Below, piece after piece: positions 51,150-62,336 of a stretch of DNA of 64,000 nucleotides (its first letter is position 1; each line of letters opens with the position of its first letter). The stretch spans positions 1 to 64,000 of the forward strand of contig DASTBI010000221.1 in assembly GCA_035712145.1 (NCBI GenBank). The letters run 5' to 3'. A program made the translations under genes and the position numbers. The notes below the pieces were generated by a model, which was not told the DNA's origin, searched no databases, and saw only the letters and a list, made by a program, of their open reading frames with translations. The DNA is from Candidatus Eisenbacteria bacterium. GTDB taxonomy: Bacteria > Eisenbacteria > RBG-16-71-46.

Positions 51150-52336
51150 TCCCGGCGGGAGCGCTCCCCCTCCTGCCACGCGCGAAGCGCCGCATCCGCC
51201 ACCTCTCGCAGGGGACGACCCGCCTTCTCGGCCGCCGCCCGCACCGACTCGAATTCCGGCGCGGCGCGAGGGCCCTGCCCCGGGACGTCGGCGACCTTCA
51301 CCGCGACCCGGCCGAATGGGGTGTCGACCTCGAGCGCGCGGCGCGCGAGCTCCAGTCGCTCGTCGAATCGGAAGCGGACGCCGAGCGAGCTGGTCTCGGT
51401 GAGGATCTGCCGGGCCAGCGCGTGCGCGCTCGCCGGCTCGGCGACGACCACCAGCCACACCCCGGGCCGCCCCTTCTTCATGGTGGTCGGGATCACCATC
51501 GCGTCGAGCGCGCCGTGCTCGAGCAGCCTCGGCACGAGCGCGGCGATGAACTGCGGGTTCTCGTCGTCGAGGGCGGTCTCGAGGACCGCCACTCGGCGCA
51601 GTCCGAGGCCGTTGGGCGCCTCGGCCTCACCGAGAAGGATGCGGAGCACGTTGGGCTGCTCCTTGAGGTCGCGTTGCCCCGCCCCGACGCCGATGCGATC
51701 GAGCCGGAAGCCGGGTGGAGGCTGCCAGTGCCGGACCAGCGTGGTGATCAGCGCGGCCCCGGTCGGCGTCACCAGCTCGGCCTCGATGTCGGGCATCTCG
51801 ACCGGGGCGCCGCGCAGCAGGATCGCAGTCGCCGGAGCGGGGACCGGGATCAGTCCGTGCTCCGAGCGCACCGCTCCACGGCCGAGCCGGAGCGGCGACG
51901 CGTACACCTCGTCCACGCCGAGCGCCTTCAGCCCTTCGATCGCTCCGACGACGTCGATCAGCGCGTCCACCGCCCCGACCTCGTGGAAGTGAACCTTCTC
52001 GATCGTCTCGCCGTGGACCTCGGCCTCGGCTTCCGCGAGCCGGGTGAAGACTTCGACCGCCCGCTGGCGAACCCCGAGGTCGAGGTCGGCGGCGCCGAGC
52101 AGATCGCGGATGTGACGCAGGTGCCGGTGCGGCTGCTTTCCTTCGGCCCGGACCTGGACCTGGGTGGCGACGAAGGGTCCGCGCCTGGTCTCGGAGACCG
52201 TGATGCTCGCGCCGTCGAGCCGCATGCGCGCGGGCAGTGCTCTCAGCTGGTCGGCGCTCCAGCCCGCGGAGACCAAGGCGGCGAGCGTCATGTCCCCGCT
52301 GATCCCCGAGAAGCAGTCGAAGTAGGCGATCTTCAC
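51146..52336 (-). CDS. larC: LarC: nickel insertion for the nickel-pincer cofactor
   Basis: A 396-residue protein of the LarC (DUF111) family. It inserts nickel into the pincer nucleotide in the last step of cofactor synthesis for lactate racemase and related enzymes. The hallmark N-terminus is KIAYFDCFSGISGDMTLAAL, with EKVHFHEVGAVDALIDVVGA and ASPLRLGRGAVRSEHGLIPV further on. The C-terminal part has MVIPTTMKKGRPGVWLVVVA. The start is GTG overlapping the larB stop (GTGA). In some bacteria LarC is split in two by a programmed frameshift; here the frame is continuous. larE is not within the window. Confidence 0.93.
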   Translation of the reverse strand: MKIAYFDCFSGISGDMTLAALVSAGWSADQLRALPARMRLDGASITVSETRRGPFVATQVQVRAEGKQPHRHLRHIRDLLGAADLDLGVRQRAVEVFTRLAEAEAEVHGETIEKVHFHEVGAVDALIDVVGAIEGLKALGVDEVYASPLRLGRGAVRSEHGLIPVPAPATAILLRGAPVEMPDIEAELVTPTGAALITTLVRHWQPPPGFRLDRIGVGAGQRDLKEQPNVLRILLGEAEAPNGLGLRRVAVLETALDDENPQFIAALVPRLLEHGALDAMVIPTTMKKGRPGVWLVVVAEPASAHALARQILTETSSLGVRFRFDERLELARRALEVDTPFGRVAVKVADVPGQGPRAAPEFESVRAAAEKAGRPLREVADAALRAWQEGERSRRE

Positions 52337-53094
52337 CGGCGCCCCCGGCCGCGGTTGATGAGGTGGGCTGCGTATCCGGCGCCGAAGCCGTTGTCCACGT
52401 TCACCACGGTGACCCCGGCCGCGCACGAATTGAGCATGGCGAGCAGCGGCGCCAGGCCGTCGAAGTGCGCACCGTAGCCGACGCTCGTGGGCACGGCGAT
52501 CACGGGACGATCGGTGAGCCCCCCGACCACGCTCGGCAATGCTCCTTCAAGTCCCGCGACCACCACCAGCACTCGCGCACCGCGCAGCGCCCGGCGATGG
52601 GCCAGCAGCCGGTGGAGGCCCGCGACGCCGACGTCGGCGACCAGCTCGGCGCGGCTTCCCATGGCGCGCGCGGTGAGCAGGGCTTCCTCGGCGACCGGAA
52701 GATCCGCGGTGCCGGCGCACACCACGAGCACGCGGCCGACCGGGCGCGGCGGCCTCTTGCCATTGGGGACCACGACCACGCGGGCGCGCTCCGAGACTCG
52801 CGCGCGGGGAAACGCCGCCGACAACGCCGAACGGCCTTCCGCATCCACGCGGGTCGCGAGCACGACCGGATTGCGGCGCGAGAGCCGCGACACGATCGCG
52901 ACCAGATCGTCCGGCCGCTTGCCCTGCCCGAAGACCACCTCCGGGAATCCCGCCCGCAGTCCGCGCTGATGGTCCACGGTCGCGGCGGCCAGCCGCTCGA
53001 GCGGCGCCTGGGCGATCTCGCGCGCGGCGTCGGCCGGCGTGATGGTTCCACGGCGCACGCGGCGCAGCAGGGACTCGAGCTCAGCCGGCCGCAC
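52333..53094 (-). CDS. larB: LarB: pyridinium biscarboxylate mononucleotide synthase
   Basis: A 253-residue enzyme that carboxylates nicotinic acid adenine dinucleotide and releases AMP, making the precursor of the nickel-pincer cofactor. It has the PurE-like core (VLVVCAGTADLPVAEEALLT, ELVADVGVAGLHRLLAHRR, VVVAGLEGALPSVVGGL) preceded by an N-terminal domain with PEVVFGQGKRPDDLVAI. The GTG start lies within dusB (14-bp overlap) and the stop overlaps larC. The larB-larC pair is diagnostic. It also resembles NCAIR mutase, but its family features and larC neighbour favour LarB. Confidence 0.92.
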   Translation of the reverse strand: MRPAELESLLRRVRRGTITPADAAREIAQAPLERLAAATVDHQRGLRAGFPEVVFGQGKRPDDLVAIVSRLSRRNPVVLATRVDAEGRSALSAAFPRARVSERARVVVVPNGKRPPRPVGRVLVVCAGTADLPVAEEALLTARAMGSRAELVADVGVAGLHRLLAHRRALRGARVLVVVAGLEGALPSVVGGLTDRPVIAVPTSVGYGAHFDGLAPLLAMLNSCAAGVTVVNVDNGFGAGYAAHLINRGRGRR

Positions 53095-54139
53095 GGAGCG
53101 ACCCCAGATCGGGCGCGGTCTCTCCCGCGAACGCCGCGAGCCCTTCCTGCTCCAGCGTCTCCAGATAGACGGTGAGGAGCGCCGCGAGATCTTCGGCGTT
53201 CCGCGTCTGGTTCACCTGCTCGCGGACCTTGTGGCTGTGCGGAAGCCCTCGGACGTACCACGCCACGTGCTTGCGCATCTCCTTGGCCGCGACCAGTTCG
53301 CCGACGTCCGCGACCAGCAGCTCGAGGTGGCGGATGCCGGCCTCGAGCCGCTCCGCCGCGGTCGGGAGCGGGAGGATCTCGCCGCGCTCGTGGCGCGCGC
53401 GCACCCGGCGAAAGACCCAGGGGTCTCCGAAGGCGGCGCGGCCGAGCATCACCAGGTCGCAGCCCGTGGTTTCGAGCATGCGCTCCCCGTCCTCGGGTGT
53501 GCGCACGTCGCCGTTTCCGATCACCGGGATGCCGACCGCCTGCTTGGCGGCGGCGATCATCTCCCAGTGCGCCGCGCCTTCGAACTTCTCGGCCCGCGTG
53601 CGCGCGTGGATCGCCACGGCCTTGGCACCGCTCTGCTCGAGCGTCTTCGACACCTCCACCACGTTCTGCGAATTGCCATCCCATCCGAGCCGGATCTTCG
53701 CGGTGACCGGGACGCGGCTCACCTCCGCCATGCGCGCGACGATCGACGACAGCCGGGGCAGGTCGTTGAGCAGCGCGGCGCCCGCGCAGCGGTTGACCAC
53801 CTTGCGGACCGGACACCCCATGTTGATGTCGATCAGATCGGGGCGCGCGGCCTCGGGAAGGTCACAGAGGATGCGCGTGGCCTCGGCCATCACGCCAGGG
53901 TCCGCACCAAAGAGCTGGATGCCCACCGGCCGCTCATGGGGCTCGAAGCGACAATAGTCGAGCGTCGCCTGGTTGTTGCGCGCCAGTCCGTCGGCGGACA
54001 CCATCTCGGTGTAGACCGCCGAAGCACCCTGCTCCCGCGCCAGCTGGCGGAACGGTGAATCACTCACGCCGGCGAGCGGAGCCAGAACGAACGGCGAGTC
54101 GAATTCGATCTCTCCGATCGCGCGTGAGGTCCGGGTCAT
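53081..54139 (-). CDS. dusB: tRNA-dihydrouridine synthase (DusB type)
   Basis: A 352-residue FMN enzyme that reduces uridine to dihydrouridine in the tRNA D-loop. The N-terminus has FVLAPLAGVSDSPFRQLARE, the catalytic Cys is in INMGCPVRKVVNRCAGAALL, and the FMN-binding region shows AKIRLGWDGNSQNVVEVSK, AIHARTRAEKFEGAAHWE, IGNGDVRTPEDGERMLETTG and VMLGRAAFGDPW. The helical C-terminal domain is complete. The ATG overlaps the stop of the HAD gene (ATGA); a longer frame to 54613 is a shadow. It is the gene just before larB. Confidence 0.94.
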   Translation of the reverse strand: MTRTSRAIGEIEFDSPFVLAPLAGVSDSPFRQLAREQGASAVYTEMVSADGLARNNQATLDYCRFEPHERPVGIQLFGADPGVMAEATRILCDLPEAARPDLIDINMGCPVRKVVNRCAGAALLNDLPRLSSIVARMAEVSRVPVTAKIRLGWDGNSQNVVEVSKTLEQSGAKAVAIHARTRAEKFEGAAHWEMIAAAKQAVGIPVIGNGDVRTPEDGERMLETTGCDLVMLGRAAFGDPWVFRRVRARHERGEILPLPTAAERLEAGIRHLELLVADVGELVAAKEMRKHVAWYVRGLPHSHKVREQVNQTRNAEDLAALLTVYLETLEQEGLAAFAGETAPDLGSLRAAG

Positions 54140-54777
54140 GCCGCCTCGGCTCGGGCGAGCGAGCGGAAATCGACAAAGGGGCTCGCCAGGACCCCCGCGC
54201 TCCGGCACCAGTCCCACAGCGAGGCCCGCGCGAACACCTGGTCGGCGGCGCGCGCCCCGCAGCGATCCGAGAGTCCATCGCCCACGAACACCACGCGGAA
54301 GCCGCGGGCGCGGTGCTCGCGAACGTACTGCGCCTTGCAGTTGCCGCAGCGCGTGCAGCCCGGATCGGCCCAGGGGAACTCCGGGATCATCGTCCGGCCC
54401 TCGAAGCGGGCATGGTTGGCGCGCCACGGCACATCCGAGAGCCCTGCGCGGGTGAGCTGATCGGCGACGTAGAAGTCGTACCCCTCGCTCGCCACCATGA
54501 CCACGTCGCCGCGCTCGTGCACGGCGCGCACGAAACCGGCGAATCCCGGATCGATCCCATGTCCGCGCGAGAACTCCAGGGCCTCGTCGGCGCTCACGTC
54601 CATGCACCGGCACTCGATCTCGGTGAGCTCGCGGTGACCGATCTCGTCCGCCTTCCAGCGCGCGAGCGCGGCCGCGGCCTCTTTCCGGTCGGGGCGCGCG
54701 AAACGAAGGAACAGCGCGGCGCCGATGTCCGAAGGCGCGACGGTGCCGTCGAAGTCACAGAGATAAGCCGTGCGCAT
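54136..54777 (-). CDS. HAD-family phosphatase (MtnX-like)
   Basis: A 213-residue haloacid-dehalogenase phosphatase. Motif I is AYLCDFDGTVAP (two aspartates for the phospho-aspartate), motif II lies in VVMVASEGYDFYVADQ and motif III/IV includes FVGDGLSDRCGARAADQVFA. A Cys-rich loop (GCTRCGNCKAQYV) sits in the cap region. It resembles MtnX or phosphoserine phosphatases, which dephosphorylate small substrates, but the substrate cannot be set from the sequence. The start is ATG at 54777, 5 nt after the upstream peptidase stop. The frame running to 55044 is a shadow. Confidence 0.85.
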   Translation of the reverse strand: MRTAYLCDFDGTVAPSDIGAALFLRFARPDRKEAAAALARWKADEIGHRELTEIECRCMDVSADEALEFSRGHGIDPGFAGFVRAVHERGDVVMVASEGYDFYVADQLTRAGLSDVPWRANHARFEGRTMIPEFPWADPGCTRCGNCKAQYVREHRARGFRVVFVGDGLSDRCGARAADQVFARASLWDWCRSAGVLASPFVDFRSLARAEAA

Positions 54778-54782
54778 GGAGG

Positions 54783-56378
<1,596 letters not shown>

Positions 56379-56418
56379 GCATCCTCCTGGCGGCCGGGAA
56401 TGGAAGCGAGGACCCCGA

Positions 56419-57069
56419 CTATATCACGGGTTTTTCGGCCGGTTCACCGGGGCGCCGCAGGCGTTCCTCGATCATCGACCAGCAGCGGGACTCGATCGTG
56501 TCCGCGGGCAAGGAGGCATCCAGGATCACGAACCGCTCCGGAGCGCCGCGCGCGATCTCGAGGAACCCCTCCCGCACCCGGCGGTGGAAGTCGAGCGGCT
56601 CGCGGTCGATGCGATTGGACGCTCCGGCCGCGGCGCGACGCTGGATCCCATGGGTGGGGTCGATGTCGAAGAGCAGGGTGATGTCGGGGGCCCGGCCCCG
56701 TGTGGCCGCCGCGTTCCAGGAGCGCAGCAGCTCGAGATCGAGCCCGCGGCCATATCCCTGGTATGCGAGCGTGGAGTCGGCGTGGCGATCGCACAGCACG
56801 GTGCCGCCGGCGGCAAGCGCGGGGGCGATCACGCGGGCAAAGAGGTCGGCGCGCGCGGCCTCGATGAGCCCGGCTTCGGCGACGGGCTCGAGTGGCTCCT
56901 GGCGGTCGAGCAACAGCGCGCGCACGGCCTCGGCGAGGGGCGTGCCGCCCGGCTCGCGCGTGATCACCGGTTCGATTCCGCGCGCCCGCAGGCGCGCGGC
57001 GATGCGGACGAGCTGCGTGGACTTGCCCGAACCCTCGCCGCCTTCGAACGTGATGAATTGCCCAGCCAT
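56419..57069 (-). CDS. tmk: Thymidylate kinase
   Basis: Phosphorylates dTMP to dTDP, feeding DNA synthesis. The 216-residue protein has the P-loop (FITFEGGEGSGKSTQ), the EPGG motif (TREPGGTPLAEAVR), the DR(H) motif (CDRHADSTLAYQGYGRGLD) and DITLLFDID before the lid helix. It is cytoplasmic. The gene starts 7 bp after the inositol-phosphate synthase stop and belongs to the long minus-strand run. Nothing unusual in its residues. Confidence 0.96.
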   Translation of the reverse strand: MAGQFITFEGGEGSGKSTQLVRIAARLRARGIEPVITREPGGTPLAEAVRALLLDRQEPLEPVAEAGLIEAARADLFARVIAPALAAGGTVLCDRHADSTLAYQGYGRGLDLELLRSWNAAATRGRAPDITLLFDIDPTHGIQRRAAAGASNRIDREPLDFHRRVREGFLEIARGAPERFVILDASLPADTIESRCWSMIEERLRRPGEPAEKPVI

Positions 57070-57076
57070 CAGCCGC

Positions 57077-58333
57077 TCAGCGCGAGCGGACCGCCTTGCG
57101 GCGCTTGCGCCTCTTGGCCGAGCCGCGCGAGCGCCGCTCGTCCGGACCGGCGGCGGGGTGGCCGTTCACCGAGGGCCCGGTCGAGCCGGCCTTCATCGGG
57201 CTCTCGCGCTTCACGGTCGGGGGCTTGTCGCGCAACAGGCGCTCGGTCCCGACCGGATCGGCGATGAAGCGCTCGGTCATCTCGAGCGCGCGATCGTCGG
57301 GGATCTGCACCGGCGGTGACTTCTTGAAGTAGCTCGACGGGGCGATCAGCGCTCCCTCGAGCCCATGGTCGAGGCCGATCTTGGCGCAGCGCACCGCGTC
57401 GATCACCACGCCGGCGGAGTTGGGCGAGTCCCACACCTCGAGCTTCATCTCGAGATTGAGCGGCACGTCTCCGAAGGTCGTCCCCTCCATCCGGATGTGG
57501 CACCACTTGCGGTCCTTGAGCCACGGGATGTAGTCGCTCGGCCCGACGTGCACGTCATCTTCGGCCATGCCGTAGGGAATGATGCTGGTGACCGCGCTGG
57601 TCTTGGAGATCTTCTTGGACTCGAGGCGTTCGCGCTCCAGCATGTTGAGGAAGTCGGTGTTGCCGCCGAAGTTGATCTGGTAGGTGCGGTCGATGCGCAC
57701 GCCGCGATCCACGAAGAGCCGCGACAGCACCCGGTGCGTGATGGTGGCGCCGACCTGCGACTTGATGTCGTCACCGATCACAGGGAGCCCGCGCTTCTCG
57801 AAGCGCTGCTGCCAGTACTTCTCACGGGCGATGAACACGGGAATGCAATTGACGAAGGCGCAGCCCGCCTCGAGCACCTGCTCGACGTACCACTTCGTGG
57901 CCTCTTCCGAGCCCACCGGCAGGTAGTTCACCACCACGTCGGTCTTGGTCTCGCGGAGCAGGCGGACGATGTCGACCGTCGATCCGGGCGCCTTCTGGAT
58001 GATCTTCGACAGGTACTTGCCCAGCCCGTCGTGCGTCATCCCGCGCTGCACGGTGATTCCGGAGCGCGGCGTCTTGGCGAACACGAAGGTGTTGTTCGGC
58101 CAGGTGACGATCGCCTCGGAAAGATCCTTGCCGACTTTGTTCTTGTCGATGTCGATGGCGGCGACGATCTCCACGTCGCGGATGTGGTAGCCGCCCAGAT
58201 TGACGTGCATCAGGCCGGGAATGCGATCGCCTTCCTTGGCATTGCGGTAGTAATGGAGACCCTGGACGAACGACGAGGCGCAGTTCCCGACGCCGATGAT
58301 CGCCACACGCACCTTGCCTTTGGCCTTCGCCAT
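57077..58333 (-). CDS. ino1: Inositol-1-phosphate synthase
   Basis: A 418-residue NAD-dependent enzyme converting glucose-6-phosphate to L-myo-inositol-1-phosphate. The N-terminal Rossmann motif is [20 protein letters not shown], followed by [17 protein letters not shown] and the catalytic-region segments [50 protein letters not shown] and [14 protein letters not shown]. It is the actinobacterial/archaeal type, about 360 residues, but has an extra C-terminal tail of about 50 residues ending in [19 protein letters not shown], strongly basic. GGAGG 8 nt upstream sets the ATG at 58333; an ATG at 58351 overlapping the previous stop is the alternative. It is coupled to the phosphatidyltransferase gene. 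Confidence 0.94.
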   Translation of the reverse strand: MAKAKGKVRVAIIGVGNCASSFVQGLHYYRNAKEGDRIPGLMHVNLGGYHIRDVEIVAAIDIDKNKVGKDLSEAIVTWPNNTFVFAKTPRSGITVQRGMTHDGLGKYLSKIIQKAPGSTVDIVRLLRETKTDVVVNYLPVGSEEATKWYVEQVLEAGCAFVNCIPVFIAREKYWQQRFEKRGLPVIGDDIKSQVGATITHRVLSRLFVDRGVRIDRTYQINFGGNTDFLNMLERERLESKKISKTSAVTSIIPYGMAEDDVHVGPSDYIPWLKDRKWCHIRMEGTTFGDVPLNLEMKLEVWDSPNSAGVVIDAVRCAKIGLDHGLEGALIAPSSYFKKSPPVQIPDDRALEMTERFIADPVGTERLLRDKPPTVKRESPMKAGSTGPSVNGHPAAGPDERRSRGSAKRRKRRKAVRSR

Positions 58334-58347
58334 GCCTTCCGACCTCC

Positions 58348-59070
58348 TCATGAATCGAGACCCGCTCCGCGGGTGTTCTTCCAGATATAGACCACGCGCT
58401 GAATTGCGGTGGCGAACGATAGCAGCGCGAGCAGGATCAGCGCCGCCGACATCACCCGTCCGATCCCGAAGGCGCCGGCCACGATCAGCAGCACCATGCG
58501 CTCGGGGCGTTCGAACCAGCCAACCCGGCATTCGAGGCCGAGCCCCTCGGCGCGCGCCCGGGTGTAGGACACCATGAACGACCCCAGCATGGCCAGCACC
58601 GCGGTGAGCGACACCACGGCCCAGGTGCGAGGCTCGAGGCCCCGGGTGATCTCGGCCACGGCCTGAGAGGGGTCCATGGCCAGCTCGGTCAGGTGGACGA
58701 GATAGAAGCCGGAAATGCCCGCCAGCACGATGCCGTCCGAGAGCCGGTCGAGCGTGGAGTCGAGGAAAGCGCCGAAGCGCGAGCGGCGCCCCGAGCGCCG
58801 GGCCAGCTCCCCGTCCAGGATGTCGCACAGTCCGGAAACCGCCACCATCACGGCGCCGAAGCGGAAGTAGCCCTCGAAGAAGGCGAGGGCGGCCACCAGG
58901 CTCGCCAGCAGGCCCATGACCGTCATGCCATCCGCGCCCACACCGATACGCGCCAGCAAGCCGGTGAGCGGCTCGAGCGCCAGGTGGACGAGCTGCTTGA
59001 GCCGCTCCTTCAAAGGCGGCGCTTCGTCGGCGGCGACCGGGGTTCCGGGTCCCTGCGGGCCAGGAGTCAC
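58348..59070 (-). CDS. Phosphatidyl(archaetidyl)inositol-phosphate synthase-like enzyme
   Basis: A 240-residue membrane enzyme. The CDP-alcohol phosphotransferase motif DG-x2-AR-x8-G-x3-D-x3-D is intact in [10 protein letters not shown]...[10 protein letters not shown] (about 86-112). About six hydrophobic helices surround it, and [17 protein letters not shown] in the middle loop is typical of phosphatidylinositol-phosphate synthases. Beside ino1, the likely reaction is CDP-diacylglycerol plus inositol-1-phosphate to phosphatidylinositol phosphate. The GTG start overlaps the rsmI stop (GTGA). Confidence 0.88.
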   Translation of the reverse strand: MTPGPQGPGTPVAADEAPPLKERLKQLVHLALEPLTGLLARIGVGADGMTVMGLLASLVAALAFFEGYFRFGAVMVAVSGLCDILDGELARRSGRRSRFGAFLDSTLDRLSDGIVLAGISGFYLVHLTELAMDPSQAVAEITRGLEPRTWAVVSLTAVLAMLGSFMVSYTRARAEGLGLECRVGWFERPERMVLLIVAGAFGIGRVMSAALILLALLSFATAIQRVVYIWKNTRGAGLDS

Positions 59071-59864
59071 TCGGTGTCCTGTTCTCGCTCGCCGTGGCGG
59101 CCCCGTCCCGACAGCACCAGCACCATTTCACCGCGCCGCTTCTCGGACGTGAGCCGCGCCCGCACCTCGGTCGCCGCGCCGCGGATCACTTCCTCGAAGG
59201 TCTTCGTCAGCTCGCGGGCCAGCGCGATCATCCGGTCGCCCCAGATCGACTCGAGATCTTCGAGGGTCTTGTCGATGCGATGCGGCGCTTCGAACGCCAC
59301 GACCGTCTCACGCCGGGTCGCGAGCTCTTCGAGGCGCCGCCTCCGCGCGCCCGGCTTGACCGGCAGGAACCCGGCGAACGTGAACGCGTCGGTCGGCAGT
59401 CCGCTGACCTGCAGCGCGGTGATCACGGCGCTCGCGCCGGGAACGCTCCGCACCTCGATGCCCGACTCGATCGCTGCGCGCACCAGCCGGTAGCCCGGAT
59501 CGGCCACGCCGGGAGACCCGGCGTCGGTCACCACCGCGACCGAGTCGCCCGCCGTGAGGCGCTCGATCAGCGCGGGCACCCGGCGCTGCTCGTTGTGCTC
59601 GAACAGGCTCACGACCGGCGCCGACAGCCCAAAGTGGTCGAGCAGCCGGCGCGTTCGCCGCGTATCCTCGGCGGCCACGGCCTGCACCTCGCCCAGGGTG
59701 CGCAGCGCGCGCTGCGTGATGTCCTCGAGGTTTCCGATCGGCGTGGCCACCAGGTAGAGAATCCCCTCACCCGGGGCAGGATGGACGCGTGGGGCCGAAG
59801 CCTCCTGAGTCCGCGCGGGTGGTGCGGTTCGACGGCGTAAAGGACGGCGGAAGCTAGCACGCAC
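59067..59864 (-). CDS. rsmI: 16S rRNA 2'-O-methyltransferase RsmI
   Basis: Methylates the ribose of C1402 in 16S rRNA. The tetrapyrrole-methylase-type fold is clear: [108 protein letters not shown] and [12 protein letters not shown]. The GTG at 59864 gives 265 residues with a basic 32-residue N-terminal lead. No other plausible start lies closer to the core. It is the first gene of the long minus-strand run ending with the ABC ATPase. Confidence 0.95.
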   Translation of the reverse strand: MRASFRRPLRRRTAPPARTQEASAPRVHPAPGEGILYLVATPIGNLEDITQRALRTLGEVQAVAAEDTRRTRRLLDHFGLSAPVVSLFEHNEQRRVPALIERLTAGDSVAVVTDAGSPGVADPGYRLVRAAIESGIEVRSVPGASAVITALQVSGLPTDAFTFAGFLPVKPGARRRRLEELATRRETVVAFEAPHRIDKTLEDLESIWGDRMIALARELTKTFEEVIRGAATEVRARLTSEKRRGEMVLVLSGRGRHGEREQDTE

Positions 59865-59882
59865 CCTGGGCTCCGTCCACCG

Positions 59883-60938
59883 TCACGCCCGCGACGGGGC
59901 GAGCGCTTCCTCGACCACCGCCTGAAGCGCATCGGCGGCGCGCGCGATGCCCGTGTCGTCGACGTCCAGGTGCGTGGTCAGCCGCAGGCGGCGCTTGCCG
60001 TAGGGAAGCGTCTGGATGCCCCGCCGTTCGAGTCGCTCGTAGACGCTCGTGAGGTCGAGGGCCGGATGCTCGAAATCCACGAAGACGATGTTGGTCTCGG
60101 GCTCGCTCACCCGGATGCCGGGCAATGACGCGATGAGCGCAGCCAGGTCGCGCGCCCGGCGATGGTCGTCGGCCAGCCGGTCGAGGTGATGGTCGAGCGC
60201 ATGGAGACAGGCCGCCGCGAGAATGCCCACCTGACGCATGCCCCCTCCCCAGCGCTTGCGCACCCGCCGTGCCTTGCGGATGGCGCCGGCCTCGCCGACG
60301 AGGATCGATCCGACCGGCGCGCCGAGCCCTTTGGAGAAGCACATCATCACGCTATCCGCCGTCGCGGCCCACTCGCGCATCGGGATCCCGGTGGCGACGC
60401 TGGCGTTCCACAGCCGGGCCCCGTCGAGGTGCACGCGGACACCCCGCTCGCGCGCCGCGGCCGCGAGGGCGCGCAGCGCCTCGAGCGGAACCACGGCGCC
60501 GCCGTGGCGGTTGTGGGTGTTCTCGGCGCACACCAGCGCGAGTCGCGCGACGTGATCGTCGCGATGGTCCTCGATCGCCGCGTCGAGCATCTCGGGCGTG
60601 ATCGCGCCGCGCTTCGTGTCGGCGAGGCTCGCGAGGCAACCGCTGTTGGCGGCGAGCCCGCCCTGCTCGTAGTGGAAGATGTGGGACTCGCGCTCGATCA
60701 GGACCTGATCGCCGGGCTCGGTGTGCACCGCGATGCCGAGCTGATTGCCCATCGTGCCGCTCGGCACGAACACGGCGGCTTCCTTGCCGGTGAGATCCGC
60801 CACCCGCCGCTCGAGCTCGAGCACCGTGGGATCGTCGCCGATCACGTCGTCGCCGACGATCGCCTCCGCGATCGCGCGCCGCATCGCGGGCGTCGGCCGG
60901 GTGACGGTGTCGCTGCGCAGGTCCACCGTGGGATTCAA
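59883..60938 (-). CDS. ltaE: Low-specificity L-threonine aldolase
   Basis: A PLP enzyme that splits L-threonine (and allo-threonine) to glycine and acetaldehyde. The 351-residue protein shows [74 protein letters not shown] and the PLP-Lys motif [15 protein letters not shown]. The TTG at 60938 has GGAG 8 nt upstream; an in-frame GTG at 60947 is the alternative. It stands 18 bp upstream of rsmI and may be transcribed with it. The 240-bp gap to the divergent YugP gene has no firm promoter. Confidence 0.93.
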   Translation of the reverse strand: MNPTVDLRSDTVTRPTPAMRRAIAEAIVGDDVIGDDPTVLELERRVADLTGKEAAVFVPSGTMGNQLGIAVHTEPGDQVLIERESHIFHYEQGGLAANSGCLASLADTKRGAITPEMLDAAIEDHRDDHVARLALVCAENTHNRHGGAVVPLEALRALAAAARERGVRVHLDGARLWNASVATGIPMREWAATADSVMMCFSKGLGAPVGSILVGEAGAIRKARRVRKRWGGGMRQVGILAAACLHALDHHLDRLADDHRRARDLAALIASLPGIRVSEPETNIVFVDFEHPALDLTSVYERLERRGIQTLPYGKRRLRLTTHLDVDDTGIARAADALQAVVEEALAPSRA

Positions 60939-61178
60939 GGGACACACTCCATGGAATGTCGTCGCGCGGGCGCAGTGTAAGGGACAAGAGCCGTCGATGG
61001 TTCGCGGCTCGGGCGTCCAGTCTGACACAATCCTGACAAAACCACGGTGCAATCCGCGAAGTATCGGCTCACTCGCGCTGGCCTGAAACGCGGCGATTCC
61101 AGGAGCCGCGCGGCGCATCTCAAGGCGCGTCAGACCGAGCCGGCCCGTGGCGCGCCGGTCCTAGAGGAGGCTTCACCG

Positions 61179-61868
61179 ATGTTCTACGACCCCACCTTCT
61201 TCCTGCTGATCCCGGCGATGATCTTCGCGTTCTGGGCGCAGTGGAAGGTCCAGTCCACCTACCAGCGTTTCTCCAAAGTCCAGGCGAGCAACGGCCGGAC
61301 GGGCCGCGAGATCGCGCTCGGGATCATGGCGCGCAACGGCGTCACGGACGTGGCGGTCGAGGAAGTCGGGGGCATCCTGAGCGACCATTACGACCCGCGC
61401 GTCAAGAAGGTGCGGCTCTCCTCGCACAACTATCGCGACTCTTCGATCGCCTCGATCGCGGTCGCGGCGCACGAAGTCGGTCACGTGCTGCAGCACGCCC
61501 AGGGTTATGCCCCGCTCCAGTTCCGCACCCTGCTGGCCCCGGTCGCGGGTTTCGGCAGCATGCTGGCGTTTCCGCTGTTCCTGGTCGGGCTGTTCTTCAA
61601 CATTCCCGGGATCTCGGGCACGTTGATGGACATCGGCATCTTCCTGTTCACCGGCGCGGTGCTGTTCTCTCTGGTGACCCTGCCGGTGGAGTTCGACGCC
61701 AGCAAGCGTGCGCTGGCGCAGCTCACCTCCTCGGGATCGGTGATGCCCGAAGAGATCGGCCAGGCGAAGAAGGTCCTCGATGCGGCGGCCCTCACCTATG
61801 TGGCGGCGGCCGGCATGGCGGCGATCCAGCTTCTGCGGCTGATCATGCTGAGGAACAGCCGGGACTAG
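61179..61868 (+). CDS. YugP-like zinc metallopeptidase
   Basis: A 229-residue membrane metallopeptidase (YugP, DUF2268-like zinc protease family). It starts with a membrane segment (FFLLIPAMIFAFWAQW), has HEVGH (SIAVAAHEVGHVLQHAQGY) as the zinc motif near residue 110, then three hydrophobic helices. The ATG is set by AGAGGAGG 8 nt upstream. The family is widespread in bacteria and mostly uncharacterised; its active site faces the membrane. It is divergent from the threonine aldolase. Confidence 0.92.
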   Translation: MFYDPTFFLLIPAMIFAFWAQWKVQSTYQRFSKVQASNGRTGREIALGIMARNGVTDVAVEEVGGILSDHYDPRVKKVRLSSHNYRDSSIASIAVAAHEVGHVLQHAQGYAPLQFRTLLAPVAGFGSMLAFPLFLVGLFFNIPGISGTLMDIGIFLFTGAVLFSLVTLPVEFDASKRALAQLTSSGSVMPEEIGQAKKVLDAAALTYVAAAGMAAIQLLRLIMLRNSRD

Positions 61869-61926
61869 TCAGGGAAGGCGCGCTAGGCGCTCGCGCAGCA
61901 GGTGATCGAAGTCGAGCTCGAGGGCT

Positions 61927-62205
61927 TCAGCCCTGCGAGACCATGTCCTTCAACTCTTTCGACACCTTGAACACCGGCACTTTGCGGGGCGGGACGGGAA
62001 CGGCTTCGCCGGTGCGCGGGTTACGAGCGATTCGTGACTTGCGATCCTTCACTCGGAAAGTCCCGAACCCACGAATCTCGATGTGGTGGCCATTGGAAAG
62101 GGCGCGGGCGACGGCGTTCAGAAACGAGTCGACGGTCTCGGCGACGTCCTTCTTGGTGAGACCGGTCCGCTCCGCAATCTGATCCACAATGTCGGCTTTG
62201 GTCAT
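61927..62205 (-). CDS. hup: HU/IHF-family DNA-binding protein
   Basis: A 92-residue nucleoid protein. TKADIVDQIAERTGLTKKDV is the N-terminal helical part, IEIRGFGTFRVKDRKSR the beta-arm base, and ARNPRTGEAV holds the Pro that inserts into DNA. It binds DNA as a dimer and bends it. AGGAGG 6 nt upstream fixes the ATG at 62205; a longer frame to 62253 is not needed. HU/IHF assignment cannot be refined. Confidence 0.94.
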   Translation of the reverse strand: MTKADIVDQIAERTGLTKKDVAETVDSFLNAVARALSNGHHIEIRGFGTFRVKDRKSRIARNPRTGEAVPVPPRKVPVFKVSKELKDMVSQG

Positions 62206-62265
62206 CTCCACCTCCTGCCGGGACTTGTGGGCCCCACGGGGGCTCAGGTCCAAGCGACCATTCGC

Positions 62266-62295
62266 AGGCTAACAATCCACTGAAAAACCTGTCAA
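62266..62295 (-). promoter_or_regulatory. Possible promoter of hup
   Basis: On the minus strand a perfect TTGACA (62295-62290), an 18-bp spacer and TAGCCT (62271-62266) lie 60 bp upstream of the start codon. The -35 is strong, the -10 weak. Confidence 0.45.
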
Positions 62296-62336
62296 TCAGT
62301 TTTTGGACAAGGCGTTGCGCGATTCTGGCCCTCTCC

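Noticed and set aside
52333-54777. N-terminal extensions of the dusB, HAD and larC genes
   Set aside because: The extra segments are Arg-rich translations of the neighbouring gene in another frame; overlap and alignment set the shorter starts.
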